Source of the DNA: Rhynchopus euleeides
Lineage: Eukaryota > Euglenozoa > Diplonemea > Diplonemida > Diplonemidae
Assembly: GCA_963210315.1 (NCBI GenBank)
Contig: OY723267.1
Location: forward strand, 1-64,000
Reading direction: 5' to 3'
Length of the DNA: 64,000 bases
Position 1 is the first letter of the stretch. Every line of letters starts with the position of its first letter. Shown piece after piece: positions 1 to 15,000 of this stretch. The notes beneath the pieces are model-generated. The model did not search any database. It was not told the DNA's origin and saw only the letters and a program-made list of their open reading frames with translations. Made by a program: the position numbers and the translations under genes.

Positions 1-3000
1 GGTGGAATTTCCGGGGGGTGTACCTACCCGAAAACAATTTCGGATTTCAGCCACTCGAAAATCCGTCAATGTTGGGTGCCATAGGGAAGTGCAACTTTTT
101 GGTTGGAAATTCCTTAGGGAAATCGCCTGTAGTAGTTTTATAGCGTTTCCGCGGCGAAAACGGGCTGAAAACTGATGACCCCGCACCACCACGTTCCGCT
201 AGGTATGGGTAGCGACCCGGGAATATCGATCAGTTTTCACAGAAATTAGTGGAAGATAAAAAGTCAGTTACCCCACCAGCAGACCCATGGGGTTACTATA
301 TACTCTTTGCGGCATCCCGGGCTTTTACCACTACGGAGTAGATAAATAATTTTGCACTACGAATTTTTTGAGATTTTTTTTTGTGGTGAAAAGAACGGAA
401 CTCAACGGATCCAAAAGTAAGCGGGGCCGCCACTTTTCTGATCAGAATGGTGTTCGACTTTGGTAACAACTGTGAGTTTCACCTAACCAGCCAAAAATCC
501 CTGCAAAAATCGTGTTTTTGGTGACGTCGGTAATATTTTCGAAACGGCTCAGAACTGAAACATTCCTTCGATGGTGGAATTTCCGGGGGGTGTACCTACC
601 CGAAAACAATTTCGGATTTAGCCACTCGAAAATCCGTCAATGTTGGGTGCCATAGGGAAGTGCAACTTTTTGGTTGGAAATTCCTTAGGGAAATCGCCTG
701 TAGTAGTTTTATAGCGTTTCCGCGGCGAAAACGGGCTGAAAACTGATGACCCCGCACCACCACGTTCCGCTAGGTATGGGTAGCGACCCGGGAATATCGA
801 TCAGTTTTCACAGAAATTAGTGGAAGATAAAAAGTCAGTTACCCACCAGCAGACCCATGGGGTTACTATATACTCTTTGCGGCATCCCGGGCTTTTACCA
901 CTACGGAGTAGATAAATAATTTTGCACTACGAATTTTTTGAGATTTTTTTTTGTGGTGAAAAGAACGGAACTCAACGGATCCAAAAGTAAGCGGGGCCGC
1001 CACTTTTCTGATCAGAATGGTGTTCGACTTTGGTAACAACTGTGAGTTTCACCTAACCAGCCAAAAATCCCTGCAAAAATCGTGTTTTTGGTGACGTCGG
1101 TAATATTTTCGAAACGGCTCAGAACTGAAACATTCCTTCGATGGTGGAATTTCCGGGGGGTGTACCTACCCGAAAACAATTTCGGATTTCAGCCACTCGA
1201 AAATCCGTCAATGTTGGGTGCCATAGGGAAGTGCAACTTTTTGGTTGGAAATTCCTTAGGGAAATCGCCTGTAGTAGTTTTATAGCGTTTCCGCGGCGAA
1301 AACGGGCTGAAAACTGATGACCCCGCACCACCACGTTCCGCTAGGTATGGGTAGCGACCCGGGAATATCGATCAGTTTTCACAGAAATTAGTGGAAGATA
1401 AAAAGTCAGTTACCCACCAGCAGACCCATGGGGTTACTATATACTCTTTGCGGCATCCCGGGCTTTTACCACTACGGAGTAGATAAATAATTTTGCACTA
1501 CGAATTTTTTGAGATTTTTTTTTGTGGTGAAAAGAACGGAACTCAACGGATCCAAAAGTAAGCGGGGCCGCCACTTTTCTGATCAGAATGGTGTTCGACT
1601 TTGGTAACAACTGTGAGTTTCACCTAACCAGCCAAAAATCCCTGCAAAAATCGTGTTTTTGGTGACGTCGGTAATATTTTCGAAACGGCTCAGAACTGAA
1701 ACATTCCTTCGATGGTGGAATTTCCGGGGGGTGTACCTACCCGAAAACAATTTCGGATTTCAGCCACTCGAAAATCCGTCAATGTTGGGTGCCATAGGGA
1801 AGTGCAACTTTTTGGTTGGAAATTCCTTAGGGAAATCGCCTGTAGTAGTTTTATAGCGTTTCCGCGGCGAAAACGGGCTGAAAACTGATGACCCCGCACC
1901 ACCACGTTCCGCTAGGTATGGGTAGCGACCCGGGAATATCGATCAGTTTTCACAGAAATTAGTGGAAGATAAAAAGTCAGTTACCCACCAGCAGACCCAT
2001 GGGGTTACTATATACTCTTTGCGGCATCCCGGGCTTTTACCACTACGGAGTAGATAAATAATTTTGCACTACGAATTTTTTGAGATTTTTTTTTGTGGTG
2101 AAAAGAACGGAACTCAACGGATCCAAAAGTAAGCGGGGCCGCCACTTTTCTGATCAGAATGGTGTTCGACTTTGGTAACAACTGTGAGTTTCACCTAACC
2201 AGCCAAAAATCCCTGCAAAAATCGTGTTTTTGGTGACGTCGGTAATATTTTCGAAACGGCTCAGAACTGAAACATTCCTTCGATGGTGGAATTTCCGGGG
2301 GGTGTACCTACCCGAAAACAATTTCGGATTTCAGCCACTCGAAAATCCGTCAATGTTGGGTGCCATAGGGAAGTGCAACTTTTTGGTTGGAAATTCCTTA
2401 GGGAAATCGCCTGTAGTAGTTTTATAGCGTTTCCGCGGCGAAAACGGGCTGAAAACTGATGACCCCGCACCACCACGTTCCGCTAGGTATGGGTAGCGAC
2501 CCGGGAATATCGATCAGTTTTCACAGAAATTAGTGGAAGATAAAAAGTCAGTTACCCACCAGCAGACCCATGGGGTTACTATATACTCTTTGCGGCATCC
2601 CGGGCTTTTACCACTACGGAGTAGATAAATAATTTTGCACTACGAATTTTTTGAGATTTTTTTTTGTGGTGAAAAGAACGGAACTCAACGGATCCAAAAG
2701 TAAGCGGGGCCGCCACTTTTCTGATCAGAATGGTGTTCGACTTTGGTAACAACTGTGAGTTTCACCTAACCAGCCAAAAATCCCTGCAAAAATCGTGTTT
2801 TTGGTGACGTCGGTAATATTTTCGAAACGGCTCAGAACTGAAACATTCCTTCGATGGTGGAATTTCCGGGGGGTGTACCTACCCGAAAACAATTTCGGAT
2901 TTCAGCCACTCGAAAATCCGTCAATGTTGGGTGCCATAGGGAAGTGCAACTTTTTGGTTGGAAATTCCTTAGGGAAATCGCCTGTAGTAGTTTTATAGCG

Positions 3001-6000
3001 TTTCCGCGGCGAAAACGGGCTGAAAACTGATGACCCCGCACCACCACGTTCCGCTAGGTATGGGTAGCGACCCGGGAATATCGATCAGTTTTCACAGAAA
3101 TTAGTGGAAGATAAAAAGTCAGTTACCCACCAGCAGACCCATGGGGTTACTATATACTCTTTGCGGCATCCCGGGCTTTTACCACTACGGAGTAGATAAA
3201 TAATTTTGCACTACGAATTTTTTGAGATTTTTTTTTGTGGTGAAAAGAACGGAACTCAACGGATCCAAAAGTAAGCGGGGCCGCCACTTTTCTGATCAGA
3301 ATGGTGTTCGACTTTGGTAACAACTGTGAGTTTCACCTAACCAGCCAAAAATCCCTGCAAAAATCGTGTTTTTGGTGACGTCGGTAATATTTTCGAAACG
3401 GCTCAGAACTGAAACATTCCTTCGATGGTGGAATTTCCGGGGGGTGTACCTACCCGAAAACAATTTCGGATTTCAGCCACTCGAAAATCCGTCAATGTTG
3501 GGTGCCATAGGGAAGTGCAACTTTTTGGTTGGAAATTCCTTAGGGAAATCGCCTGTAGTAGTTTTATAGCGTTTCCGCGGCGAAAACGGGCTGAAAACTG
3601 ATGACCCCGCACCACCACGTTCCGCTAGGTATGGGTAGCGACCCGGGAATATCGATCAGTTTTCACAGAAATTAGTGGAAGATAAAAAGTCAGTTACCCA
3701 CCAGCAGACCCATGGGGTTACTATATACTCTTTGCGGCATCCCGGGCTTTTACCACTACGGAGTAGATAAATAATTTTGCACTACGAATTTTTTGAGATT
3801 TTTTTTTGTGGTGAAAAGAACGGAACTCAACGGATCCAAAAGTAAGCGGGGCCGCCACTTTTCTGATCAGAATGGTGTTCGACTTTGGTAACAACTGTGA
3901 GTTTCACCTAACCAGCCAAAAATCCCTGCAAAAATCGTGTTTTTGGTGACGTCGGTAATATTTTCGAAACGGCTCAGAACTGAAACATTCCTTCGATGGT
4001 GGAATTTCCGGGGGGTGTACCTACCCGAAAACAATTTCGGATTTCAGCCACTCGAAAATCCGTCAATGTTGGGTGCCATAGGGAAGTGCAACTTTTTGGT
4101 TGGAAATTCCTTAGGGAAATCGCCTGTAGTAGTTTTATAGCGTTTCCGCGGCGAAAACGGGCTGAAAACTGATGACCCCGCACCACCACGTTCCGCTAGG
4201 TATGGGTAGCGACCCGGGAATATCGATCAGTTTTCACAGAAATTAGTGGAAGATAAAAAGTCAGTTACCCACCAGCAGACCCATGGGGTTACTATATACT
4301 CTTTGCGGCATCCCGGGCTTTTACCACTACGGAGTAGATAAATAATTTTGCACTACGAATTTTTTGAGATTTTTTTTTGTGGTGAAAAGAACGGAACTCA
4401 ACGGATCCAAAAGTAAGCGGGGCCGCCACTTTTCTGATCAGAATGGTGTTCGACTTTGGTAACAACTGTGAGTTTCACCTAACCAGCCAAAAATCCCTGC
4501 AAAAATCGTGTTTTTGGTGACGTCGGTAATATTTTCGAAACGGCTCAGAACTGAAACATTCCTTCGATGGTGGAATTTCCGGGGGGTGTACCTACCCGAA
4601 AACAATTTCGGATTTCAGCCACTCGAAAATCCGTCAATGTTGGGTGCCATAGGGAAGTGCAACTTTTTGGTTGGAAATTCCTTAGGGAAATCGCCTGTAG
4701 TAGTTTTATAGCGTTTCCGCGGCGAAAACGGGCTGAAAACTGATGACCCCGCACCACCACGTTCCGCTAGGTATGGGTAGCGACCCGGGAATATCGATCA
4801 GTTTTCACAGAAATTAGTGGAAGATAAAAAGTCAGTTACCCACCAGCAGACCCATGGGGTTACTATATACTCTTTGCGGCATCCCGGGCTTTTACCACTA
4901 CGGAGTAGATAAATAATTTTGCACTACGAATTTTTTGAGATTTTTTTTTGTGGTGAAAAGAACGGAACTCAACGGATCCAAAAGTAAGCGGGGCCGCCAC
5001 TTTTCTGATCAGAATGGTGTTCGACTTTGGTAACAACTGTGAGTTTCACCTAACCAGCCAAAAATCCCTGCAAAAATCGTGTTTTTGGTGACGTCGGTAA
5101 TATTTTCGAAACGGCTCAGAACTGAAACATTCCTTCGATGGTGGAATTTCCGGGGGGTGTACCTACCCGAAAACAATTTCGGATTTCAGCCACTCGAAAA
5201 TCCGTCAATGTTGGGTGCCATAGGGAAGTGCAACTTTTTGGTTGGAAATTCCTTAGGGAAATCGCCTGTAGTAGTTTTATAGCGTTTCCGCGGCGAAAAC
5301 GGGCTGAAAACTGATGACCCCGCACCACCACGTTCCGCTAGGTATGGGTAGCGACCCGGGAATATCGATCAGTTTTCACAGAAATTAGTGGAAGATAAAA
5401 AGTCAGTTACCCACCAGCAGACCCATGGGGTTACTATATACTCTTTGCGGCATCCCGGGCTTTTACCACTACGGAGTAGATAAATAATTTTGCACTACGA
5501 ATTTTTTGAGATTTTTTTTTGTGGTGAAAAGAACGGAACTCAACGGATCCAAAAGTAAGCGGGGCCGCCACTTTTCTGATCAGAATGGTGTTCGACTTTG
5601 GTAACAACTGTGAGTTTCACCTAACCAGCCAAAAATCCCTGCAAAAATCGTGTTTTTGGTGACGTCGGTAATATTTTCGAAACGGCTCAGAACTGAAACA
5701 TTCCTTCGATGGTGGAATTTCCGGGGGGTGTACCTACCCGAAAACAATTTCGGATTTCAGCCACTCGAAAATCCGTCAATGTTGGGTGCCATAGGGAAGT
5801 GCAACTTTTTGGTTGGAAATTCCTTAGGGAAATCGCCTGTAGTAGTTTTATAGCGTTTCCGCGGCGAAAACGGGCTGAAAACTGATGACCCCGCACCACC
5901 ACGTTCCGCTAGGTATGGGTAGCGACCCGGGAATATCGATCAGTTTTCACAGAAATTAGTGGAAGATAAAAAGTCAGTTACCCACCAGCAGACCCATGGG

Positions 6001-9000
6001 GTTACTATATACTCTTTGCGGCATCCCGGGCTTTTACCACTACGGAGTAGATAAATAATTTTGCACTACGAATTTTTTGAGATTTTTTTTTGTGGTGAAA
6101 AGAACGGAACTCAACGGATCCAAAAGTAAGCGGGGCCGCCACTTTTCTGATCAGAATGGTGTTCGACTTTGGTAACAACTGTGAGTTTCACCTAACCAGC
6201 CAAAAATCCCTGCAAAAATCGTGTTTTTGGTGACGTCGGTAATATTTTCGAAACGGCTCAGAACTGAAACATTCCTTCGATGGTGGAATTTCCGGGGGGT
6301 GTACCTACCCGAAAACAATTTCGGATTTCAGCCACTCGAAAATCCGTCAATGTTGGGTGCCATAGGGAAGTGCAACTTTTTGGTTGGAAATTCCTTAGGG
6401 AAATCGCCTGTAGTAGTTTTATAGCGTTTCCGCGGCGAAAACGGGCTGAAAACTGATGACCCCGCACCACCACGTTCCGCTAGGTATGGGTAGCGACCCG
6501 GGAATATCGATCAGTTTTCACAGAAATTAGTGGAAGATAAAAAGTCAGTTACCCACCAGCAGACCCATGGGGTTACTATATACTCTTTGCGGCATCCCGG
6601 GCTTTTACCACTACGGAGTAGATAAATAATTTTGCACTACGAATTTTTTGAGATTTTTTTTTGTGGTGAAAAGAACGGAACTCAACGGATCCAAAAGTAA
6701 GCGGGGCCGCCACTTTTCTGATCAGAATGGTGTTCGACTTTGGTAACAACTGTGAGTTTCACCTAACCAGCCAAAAATCCCTGCAAAAATCGTGTTTTTG
6801 GTGACGTCGGTAATATTTTCGAAACGGCTCAGAACTGAAACATTCCTTCGATGGTGGAATTTCCGGGGGGTGTACCTACCCGAAAACAATTTCGGATTTC
6901 AGCCACTCGAAAATCCGTCAATGTTGGGTGCCATAGGGAAGTGCAACTTTTTGGTTGGAAATTCCTTAGGGAAATCGCCTGTAGTAGTTTTATAGCGTTT
7001 CCGCGGCGAAAACGGGCTGAAAACTGATGACCCCGCACCACCACGTTCCGCTAGGTATGGGTAGCGACCCGGGAATATCGATCAGTTTTCACAGAAATTA
7101 GTGGAAGATAAAAAGTCAGTTACCCACCAGCAGACCCATGGGGTTACTATATACTCTTTGCGGCATCCCGGGCTTTTACCACTACGGAGTAGATAAATAA
7201 TTTTGCACTACGAATTTTTTGAGATTTTTTTTTGTGGTGAAAAGAACGGAACTCAACGGATCCAAAAGTAAGCGGGGCCGCCACTTTTCTGATCAGAATG
7301 GTGTTCGACTTTGGTAACAACTGTGAGTTTCACCTAACCAGCCAAAAATCCCTGCAAAAATCGTGTTTTTGGTGACGTCGGTAATATTTTCGAAACGGCT
7401 CAGAACTGAAACATTCCTTCGATGGTGGAATTTCCGGGGGGTGTACCTACCCGAAAACAATTTCGGATTTCAGCCACTCGAAAATCCGTCAATGTTGGGT
7501 GCCATAGGGAAGTGCAACTTTTTGGTTGGAAATTCCTTAGGGAAATCGCCTGTAGTAGTTTTATAGCGTTTCCGCGGCGAAAACGGGCTGAAAACTGATG
7601 ACCCCGCACCACCACGTTCCGCTAGGTATGGGTAGCGACCCGGGAATATCGATCAGTTTTCACAGAAATTAGTGGAAGATAAAAAGTCAGTTACCCACCA
7701 GCAGACCCATGGGGTTACTATATACTCTTTGCGGCATCCCGGGCTTTTACCACTACGGAGTAGATAAATAATTTTGCACTACGAATTTTTTGAGATTTTT
7801 TTTTGTGGTGAAAAGAACGGAACTCAACGGATCCAAAAGTAAGCGGGGCCGCCACTTTTCTGATCAGAATGGTGTTCGACTTTGGTAACAACTGTGAGTT
7901 TCACCTAACCAGCCAAAAATCCCTGCAAAAATCGTGTTTTTGGTGACGTCGGTAATATTTTCGAAACGGCTCAGAACTGAAACATTCCTTCGATGGTGGA
8001 ATTTCCGGGGGGTGTACCTACCCGAAAACAATTTCGGATTTCAGCCACTCGAAAATCCGTCAATGTTGGGTGCCATAGGGAAGTGCAACTTTTTGGTTGG
8101 AAATTCCTTAGGGAAATCGCCTGTAGTAGTTTTATAGCGTTTCCGCGGCGAAAACGGGCTGAAAACTGATGACCCCGCACCACCACGTTCCGCTAGGTAT
8201 GGGTAGCGACCCGGGAATATCGATCAGTTTTCACAGAAATTAGTGGAAGATAAAAAGTCAGTTACCCACCAGCAGACCCATGGGGTTACTATATACTCTT
8301 TGCGGCATCCCGGGCTTTTACCACTACGGAGTAGATAAATAATTTTGCACTACGAATTTTTTGAGATTTTTTTTTGTGGTGAAAAGAACGGAACTCAACG
8401 GATCCAAAAGTAAGCGGGGCCGCCACTTTTCTGATCAGAATGGTGTTCGACTTTGGTAACAACTGTGAGTTTCACCTAACCAGCCAAAAATCCCTGCAAA
8501 AATCGTGTTTTTGGTGACGTCGGTAATATTTTCGAAACGGCTCAGAACTGAAACATTCCTTCGATGGTGGAATTTCCGGGGGGTGTACCTACCCGAAAAC
8601 AATTTCGGATTTCAGCCACTCGAAAATCCGTCAATGTTGGGTGCCATAGGGAAGTGCAACTTTTTGGTTGGAAATTCCTTAGGGAAATCGCCTGTAGTAG
8701 TTTTATAGCGTTTCCGCGGCGAAAACGGGCTGAAAACTGATGACCCCGCACCACCACGTTCCGCTAGGTATGGGTAGCGACCCGGGAATATCGATCAGTT
8801 TTCACAGAAATTAGTGGAAGATAAAAAGTCAGTTACCCACCAGCAGACCCATGGGGTTACTATATACTCTTTGCGGCATCCCGGGCTTTTACCACTACGG
8901 AGTAGATAAATAATTTTGCACTACGAATTTTTTGAGATTTTTTTTTGTGGTGAAAAGAACGGAACTCAACGGATCCAAAAGTAAGCGGGGCCGCCACTTT

Positions 9001-12000
9001 TCTGATCAGAATGGTGTTCGACTTTGGTAACAACTGTGAGTTTCACCTAACCAGCCAAAAATCCCTGCAAAAATCGTGTTTTTGGTGACGTCGGTAATAT
9101 TTTCGAAACGGCTCAGAACTGAAACATTCCTTCGATGGTGGAATTTCCGGGGGGTGTACCTACCCGAAAACAATTTCGGATTTCAGCCACTCGAAAATCC
9201 GTCAATGTTGGGTGCCATAGGGAAGTGCAACTTTTTGGTTGGAAATTCCTTAGGGAAATCGCCTGTAGTAGTTTTATAGCGTTTCCGCGGCGAAAACGGG
9301 CTGAAAACTGATGACCCCGCACCACCACGTTCCGCTAGGTATGGGTAGCGACCCGGGAATATCGATCAGTTTTCACAGAAATTAGTGGAAGATAAAAAGT
9401 CAGTTACCCACCAGCAGACCCATGGGGTTACTATATACTCTTTGCGGCATCCCGGGCTTTTACCACTACGGAGTAGATAAATAATTTTGCACTACGAATT
9501 TTTTGAGATTTTTTTTTGTGGTGAAAAGAACGGAACTCAACGGATCCAAAAGTAAGCGGGGCCGCCACTTTTCTGATCAGAATGGTGTTCGACTTTGGTA
9601 ACAACTGTGAGTTTCACCTAACCAGCCAAAAATCCCTGCAAAAATCGTGTTTTTGGTGACGTCGGTAATATTTTCGAAACGGCTCAGAACTGAAACATTC
9701 CTTCGATGGTGGAATTTCCGGGGGGTGTACCTACCCGAAAACAATTTCGGATTTCAGCCACTCGAAAATCCGTCAATGTTGGGTGCCATAGGGAAGTGCA
9801 ACTTTTTGGTTGGAAATTCCTTAGGGAAATCGCCTGTAGTAGTTTTATAGCGTTTCCGCGGCGAAAACGGGCTGAAAACTGATGACCCCGCACCACCACG
9901 TTCCGCTAGGTATGGGTAGCGACCCGGGAATATCGATCAGTTTTCACAGAAATTAGTGGAAGATAAAAAGTCAGTTACCCACCAGCAGACCCATGGGGTT
10001 ACTATATACTCTTTGCGGCATCCCGGGCTTTTACCACTACGGAGTAGATAAATAATTTTGCACTACGAATTTTTTGAGATTTTTTTTTGTGGTGAAAAGA
10101 ACGGAACTCAACGGATCCAAAAGTAAGCGGGGCCGCCACTTTTCTGATCAGAATGGTGTTCGACTTTGGTAACAACTGTGAGTTTCACCTAACCAGCCAA
10201 AAATCCCTGCAAAAATCGTGTTTTTGGTGACGTCGGTAATATTTTCGAAACGGCTCAGAACTGAAACATTCCTTCGATGGTGGAATTTCCGGGGGGTGTA
10301 CCTACCCGAAAACAATTTCGGATTTCAGCCACTCGAAAATCCGTCAATGTTGGGTGCCATAGGGAAGTGCAACTTTTTGGTTGGAAATTCCTTAGGGAAA
10401 TCGCCTGTAGTAGTTTTATAGCGTTTCCGCGGCGAAAACGGGCTGAAAACTGATGACCCCGCACCACCACGTTCCGCTAGGTATGGGTAGCGACCCGGGA
10501 ATATCGATCAGTTTTCACAGAAATTAGTGGAAGATAAAAAGTCAGTTACCCACCAGCAGACCCATGGGGTTACTATATACTCTTTGCGGCATCCCGGGCT
10601 TTTACCACTACGGAGTAGATAAATAATTTTGCACTACGAATTTTTTGAGATTTTTTTTTGTGGTGAAAAGAACGGAACTCAACGGATCCAAAAGTAAGCG
10701 GGGCCGCCACTTTTCTGATCAGAATGGTGTTCGACTTTGGTAACAACTGTGAGTTTCACCTAACCAGCCAAAAATCCCTGCAAAAATCGTGTTTTTGGTG
10801 ACGTCGGTAATATTTTCGAAACGGCTCAGAACTGAAACATTCCTTCGATGGTGGAATTTCCGGGGGGTGTACCTACCCGAAAACAATTTCGGATTTCAGC
10901 CACTCGAAAATCCGTCAATGTTGGGTGCCATAGGGAAGTGCAACTTTTTGGTTGGAAATTCCTTAGGGAAATCGCCTGTAGTAGTTTTATAGCGTTTCCG
11001 CGGCGAAAACGGGCTGAAAACTGATGACCCCGCACCACCACGTTCCGCTAGGTATGGGTAGCGACCCGGGAATATCGATCAGTTTTCACAGAAATTAGTG
11101 GAAGATAAAAAGTCAGTTACCCACCAGCAGACCCATGGGGTTACTATATACTCTTTGCGGCATCCCGGGCTTTTACCACTACGGAGTAGATAAATAATTT
11201 TGCACTACGAATTTTTTGAGATTTTTTTTTGTGGTGAAAAGAACGGAACTCAACGGATCCAAAAGTAAGCGGGGCCGCCACTTTTCTGATCAGAATGGTG
11301 TTCGACTTTGGTAACAACTGTGAGTTTCACCTAACCAGCCAAAAATCCCTGCAAAAATCGTGTTTTTGGTGACGTCGGTAATATTTTCGAAACGGCTCAG
11401 AACTGAAACATTCCTTCGATGGTGGAATTTCCGGGGGGTGTACCTACCCGAAAACAATTTCGGATTTCAGCCACTCGAAAATCCGTCAATGTTGGGTGCC
11501 ATAGGGAAGTGCAACTTTTTGGTTGGAAATTCCTTAGGGAAATCGCCTGTAGTAGTTTTATAGCGTTTCCGCGGCGAAAACGGGCTGAAAACTGATGACC
11601 CCGCACCACCACGTTCCGCTAGGTATGGGTAGCGACCCGGGAATATCGATCAGTTTTCACAGAAATTAGTGGAAGATAAAAAGTCAGTTACCCACCAGCA
11701 GACCCATGGGGTTACTATATACTCTTTGCGGCATCCCGGGCTTTTACCACTACGGAGTAGATAAATAATTTTGCACTACGAATTTTTTGAGATTTTTTTT
11801 TGTGGTGAAAAGAACGGAACTCAACGGATCCAAAAGTAAGCGGGGCCGCCACTTTTCTGATCAGAATGGTGTTCGACTTTGGTAACAACTGTGAGTTTCA
11901 CCTAACCAGCCAAAAATCCCTGCAAAAATCGTGTTTTTGGTGACGTCGGTAATATTTTCGAAACGGCTCAGAACTGAAACATTCCTTCGATGGTGGAATT

Positions 12001-15000
12001 TCCGGGGGGTGTACCTACCCGAAAACAATTTCGGATTTCAGCCACTCGAAAATCCGTCAATGTTGGGTGCCATAGGGAAGTGCAACTTTTTGGTTGGAAA
12101 TTCCTTAGGGAAATCGCCTGTAGTAGTTTTATAGCGTTTCCGCGGCGAAAACGGGCTGAAAACTGATGACCCCGCACCACCACGTTCCGCTAGGTATGGG
12201 TAGCGACCCGGGAATATCGATCAGTTTTCACAGAAATTAGTGGAAGATAAAAAGTCAGTTACCCACCAGCAGACCCATGGGGTTACTATATACTCTTTGC
12301 GGCATCCCGGGCTTTTACCACTACGGAGTAGATAAATAATTTTGCACTACGAATTTTTTGAGATTTTTTTTTGTGGTGAAAAGAACGGAACTCAACGGAT
12401 CCAAAAGTAAGCGGGGCCGCCACTTTTCTGATCAGAATGGTGTTCGACTTTGGTAACAACTGTGAGTTTCACCTAACCAGCCAAAAATCCCTGCAAAAAT
12501 CGTGTTTTTGGTGACGTCGGTAATATTTTCGAAACGGCTCAGAACTGAAACATTCCTTCGATGGTGGAATTTCCGGGGGGTGTACCTACCCGAAAACAAT
12601 TTCGGATTTCAGCCACTCGAAAATCCGTCAATGTTGGGTGCCATAGGGAAGTGCAACTTTTTGGTTGGAAATTCCTTAGGGAAATCGCCTGTAGTAGTTT
12701 TATAGCGTTTCCGCGGCGAAAACGGGCTGAAAACTGATGACCCCGCACCACCACGTTCCGCTAGGTATGGGTAGCGACCCGGGAATATCGATCAGTTTTC
12801 ACAGAAATTAGTGGAAGATAAAAAGTCAGTTACCCACCAGCAGACCCATGGGGTTACTATATACTCTTTGCGGCATCCCGGGCTTTTACCACTACGGAGT
12901 AGATAAATAATTTTGCACTACGAATTTTTTGAGATTTTTTTTTGTGGTGAAAAGAACGGAACTCAACGGATCCAAAAGTAAGCGGGGCCGCCACTTTTCT
13001 GATCAGAATGGTGTTCGACTTTGGTAACAACTGTGAGTTTCACCTAACCAGCCAAAAATCCCTGCAAAAATCGTGTTTTTGGTGACGTCGGTAATATTTT
13101 CGAAACGGCTCAGAACTGAAACATTCCTTCGATGGTGGAATTTCCGGGGGGTGTACCTACCCGAAAACAATTTCGGATTTCAGCCACTCGAAAATCCGTC
13201 AATGTTGGGTGCCATAGGGAAGTGCAACTTTTTGGTTGGAAATTCCTTAGGGAAATCGCCTGTAGTAGTTTTATAGCGTTTCCGCGGCGAAAACGGGCTG
13301 AAAACTGATGACCCCGCACCACCACGTTCCGCTAGGTATGGGTAGCGACCCGGGAATATCGATCAGTTTTCACAGAAATTAGTGGAAGATAAAAAGTCAG
13401 TTACCCACCAGCAGACCCATGGGGTTACTATATACTCTTTGCGGCATCCCGGGCTTTTACCACTACGGAGTAGATAAATAATTTTGCACTACGAATTTTT
13501 TGAGATTTTTTTTTGTGGTGAAAAGAACGGAACTCAACGGATCCAAAAGTAAGCGGGGCCGCCACTTTTCTGATCAGAATGGTGTTCGACTTTGGTAACA
13601 ACTGTGAGTTTCACCTAACCAGCCAAAAATCCCTGCAAAAATCGTGTTTTTGGTGACGTCGGTAATATTTTCGAAACGGCTCAGAACTGAAACATTCCTT
13701 CGATGGTGGAATTTCCGGGGGGTGTACCTACCCGAAAACAATTTCGGATTTCAGCCACTCGAAAATCCGTCAATGTTGGGTGCCATAGGGAAGTGCAACT
13801 TTTTGGTTGGAAATTCCTTAGGGAAATCGCCTGTAGTAGTTTTATAGCGTTTCCGCGGCGAAAACGGGCTGAAAACTGATGACCCCGCACCACCACGTTC
13901 CGCTAGGTATGGGTAGCGACCCGGGAATATCGATCAGTTTTCACAGAAATTAGTGGAAGATAAAAAGTCAGTTACCCACCAGCAGACCCATGGGGTTACT
14001 ATATACTCTTTGCGGCATCCCGGGCTTTTACCACTACGGAGTAGATAAATAATTTTGCACTACGAATTTTTTGAGATTTTTTTTTGTGGTGAAAAGAACG
14101 GAACTCAACGGATCCAAAAGTAAGCGGGGCCGCCACTTTTCTGATCAGAATGGTGTTCGACTTTGGTAACAACTGTGAGTTTCACCTAACCAGCCAAAAA
14201 TCCCTGCAAAAATCGTGTTTTTGGTGACGTCGGTAATATTTTCGAAACGGCTCAGAACTGAAACATTCCTTCGATGGTGGAATTTCCGGGGGGTGTACCT
14301 ACCCGAAAACAATTTCGGATTTCAGCCACTCGAAAATCCGTCAATGTTGGGTGCCATAGGGAAGTGCAACTTTTTGGTTGGAAATTCCTTAGGGAAATCG
14401 CCTGTAGTAGTTTTATAGCGTTTCCGCGGCGAAAACGGGCTGAAAACTGATGACCCCGCACCACCACGTTCCGCTAGGTATGGGTAGCGACCCGGGAATA
14501 TCGATCAGTTTTCACAGAAATTAGTGGAAGATAAAAAGTCAGTTACCCACCAGCAGACCCATGGGGTTACTATATACTCTTTGCGGCATCCCGGGCTTTT
14601 ACCACTACGGAGTAGATAAATAATTTTGCACTACGAATTTTTTGAGATTTTTTTTTGTGGTGAAAAGAACGGAACTCAACGGATCCAAAAGTAAGCGGGG
14701 CCGCCACTTTTCTGATCAGAATGGTGTTCGACTTTGGTAACAACTGTGAGTTTCACCTAACCAGCCAAAAATCCCTGCAAAAATCGTGTTTTTGGTGACG
14801 TCGGTAATATTTTCGAAACGGCTCAGAACTGAAACATTCCTTCGATGGTGGAATTTCCGGGGGGTGTACCTACCCGAAAACAATTTCGGATTTCAGCCAC
14901 TCGAAAATCCGTCAATGTTGGGTGCCATAGGGAAGTGCAACTTTTTGGTTGGAAATTCCTTAGGGAAATCGCCTGTAGTAGTTTTATAGCGTTTCCGCGG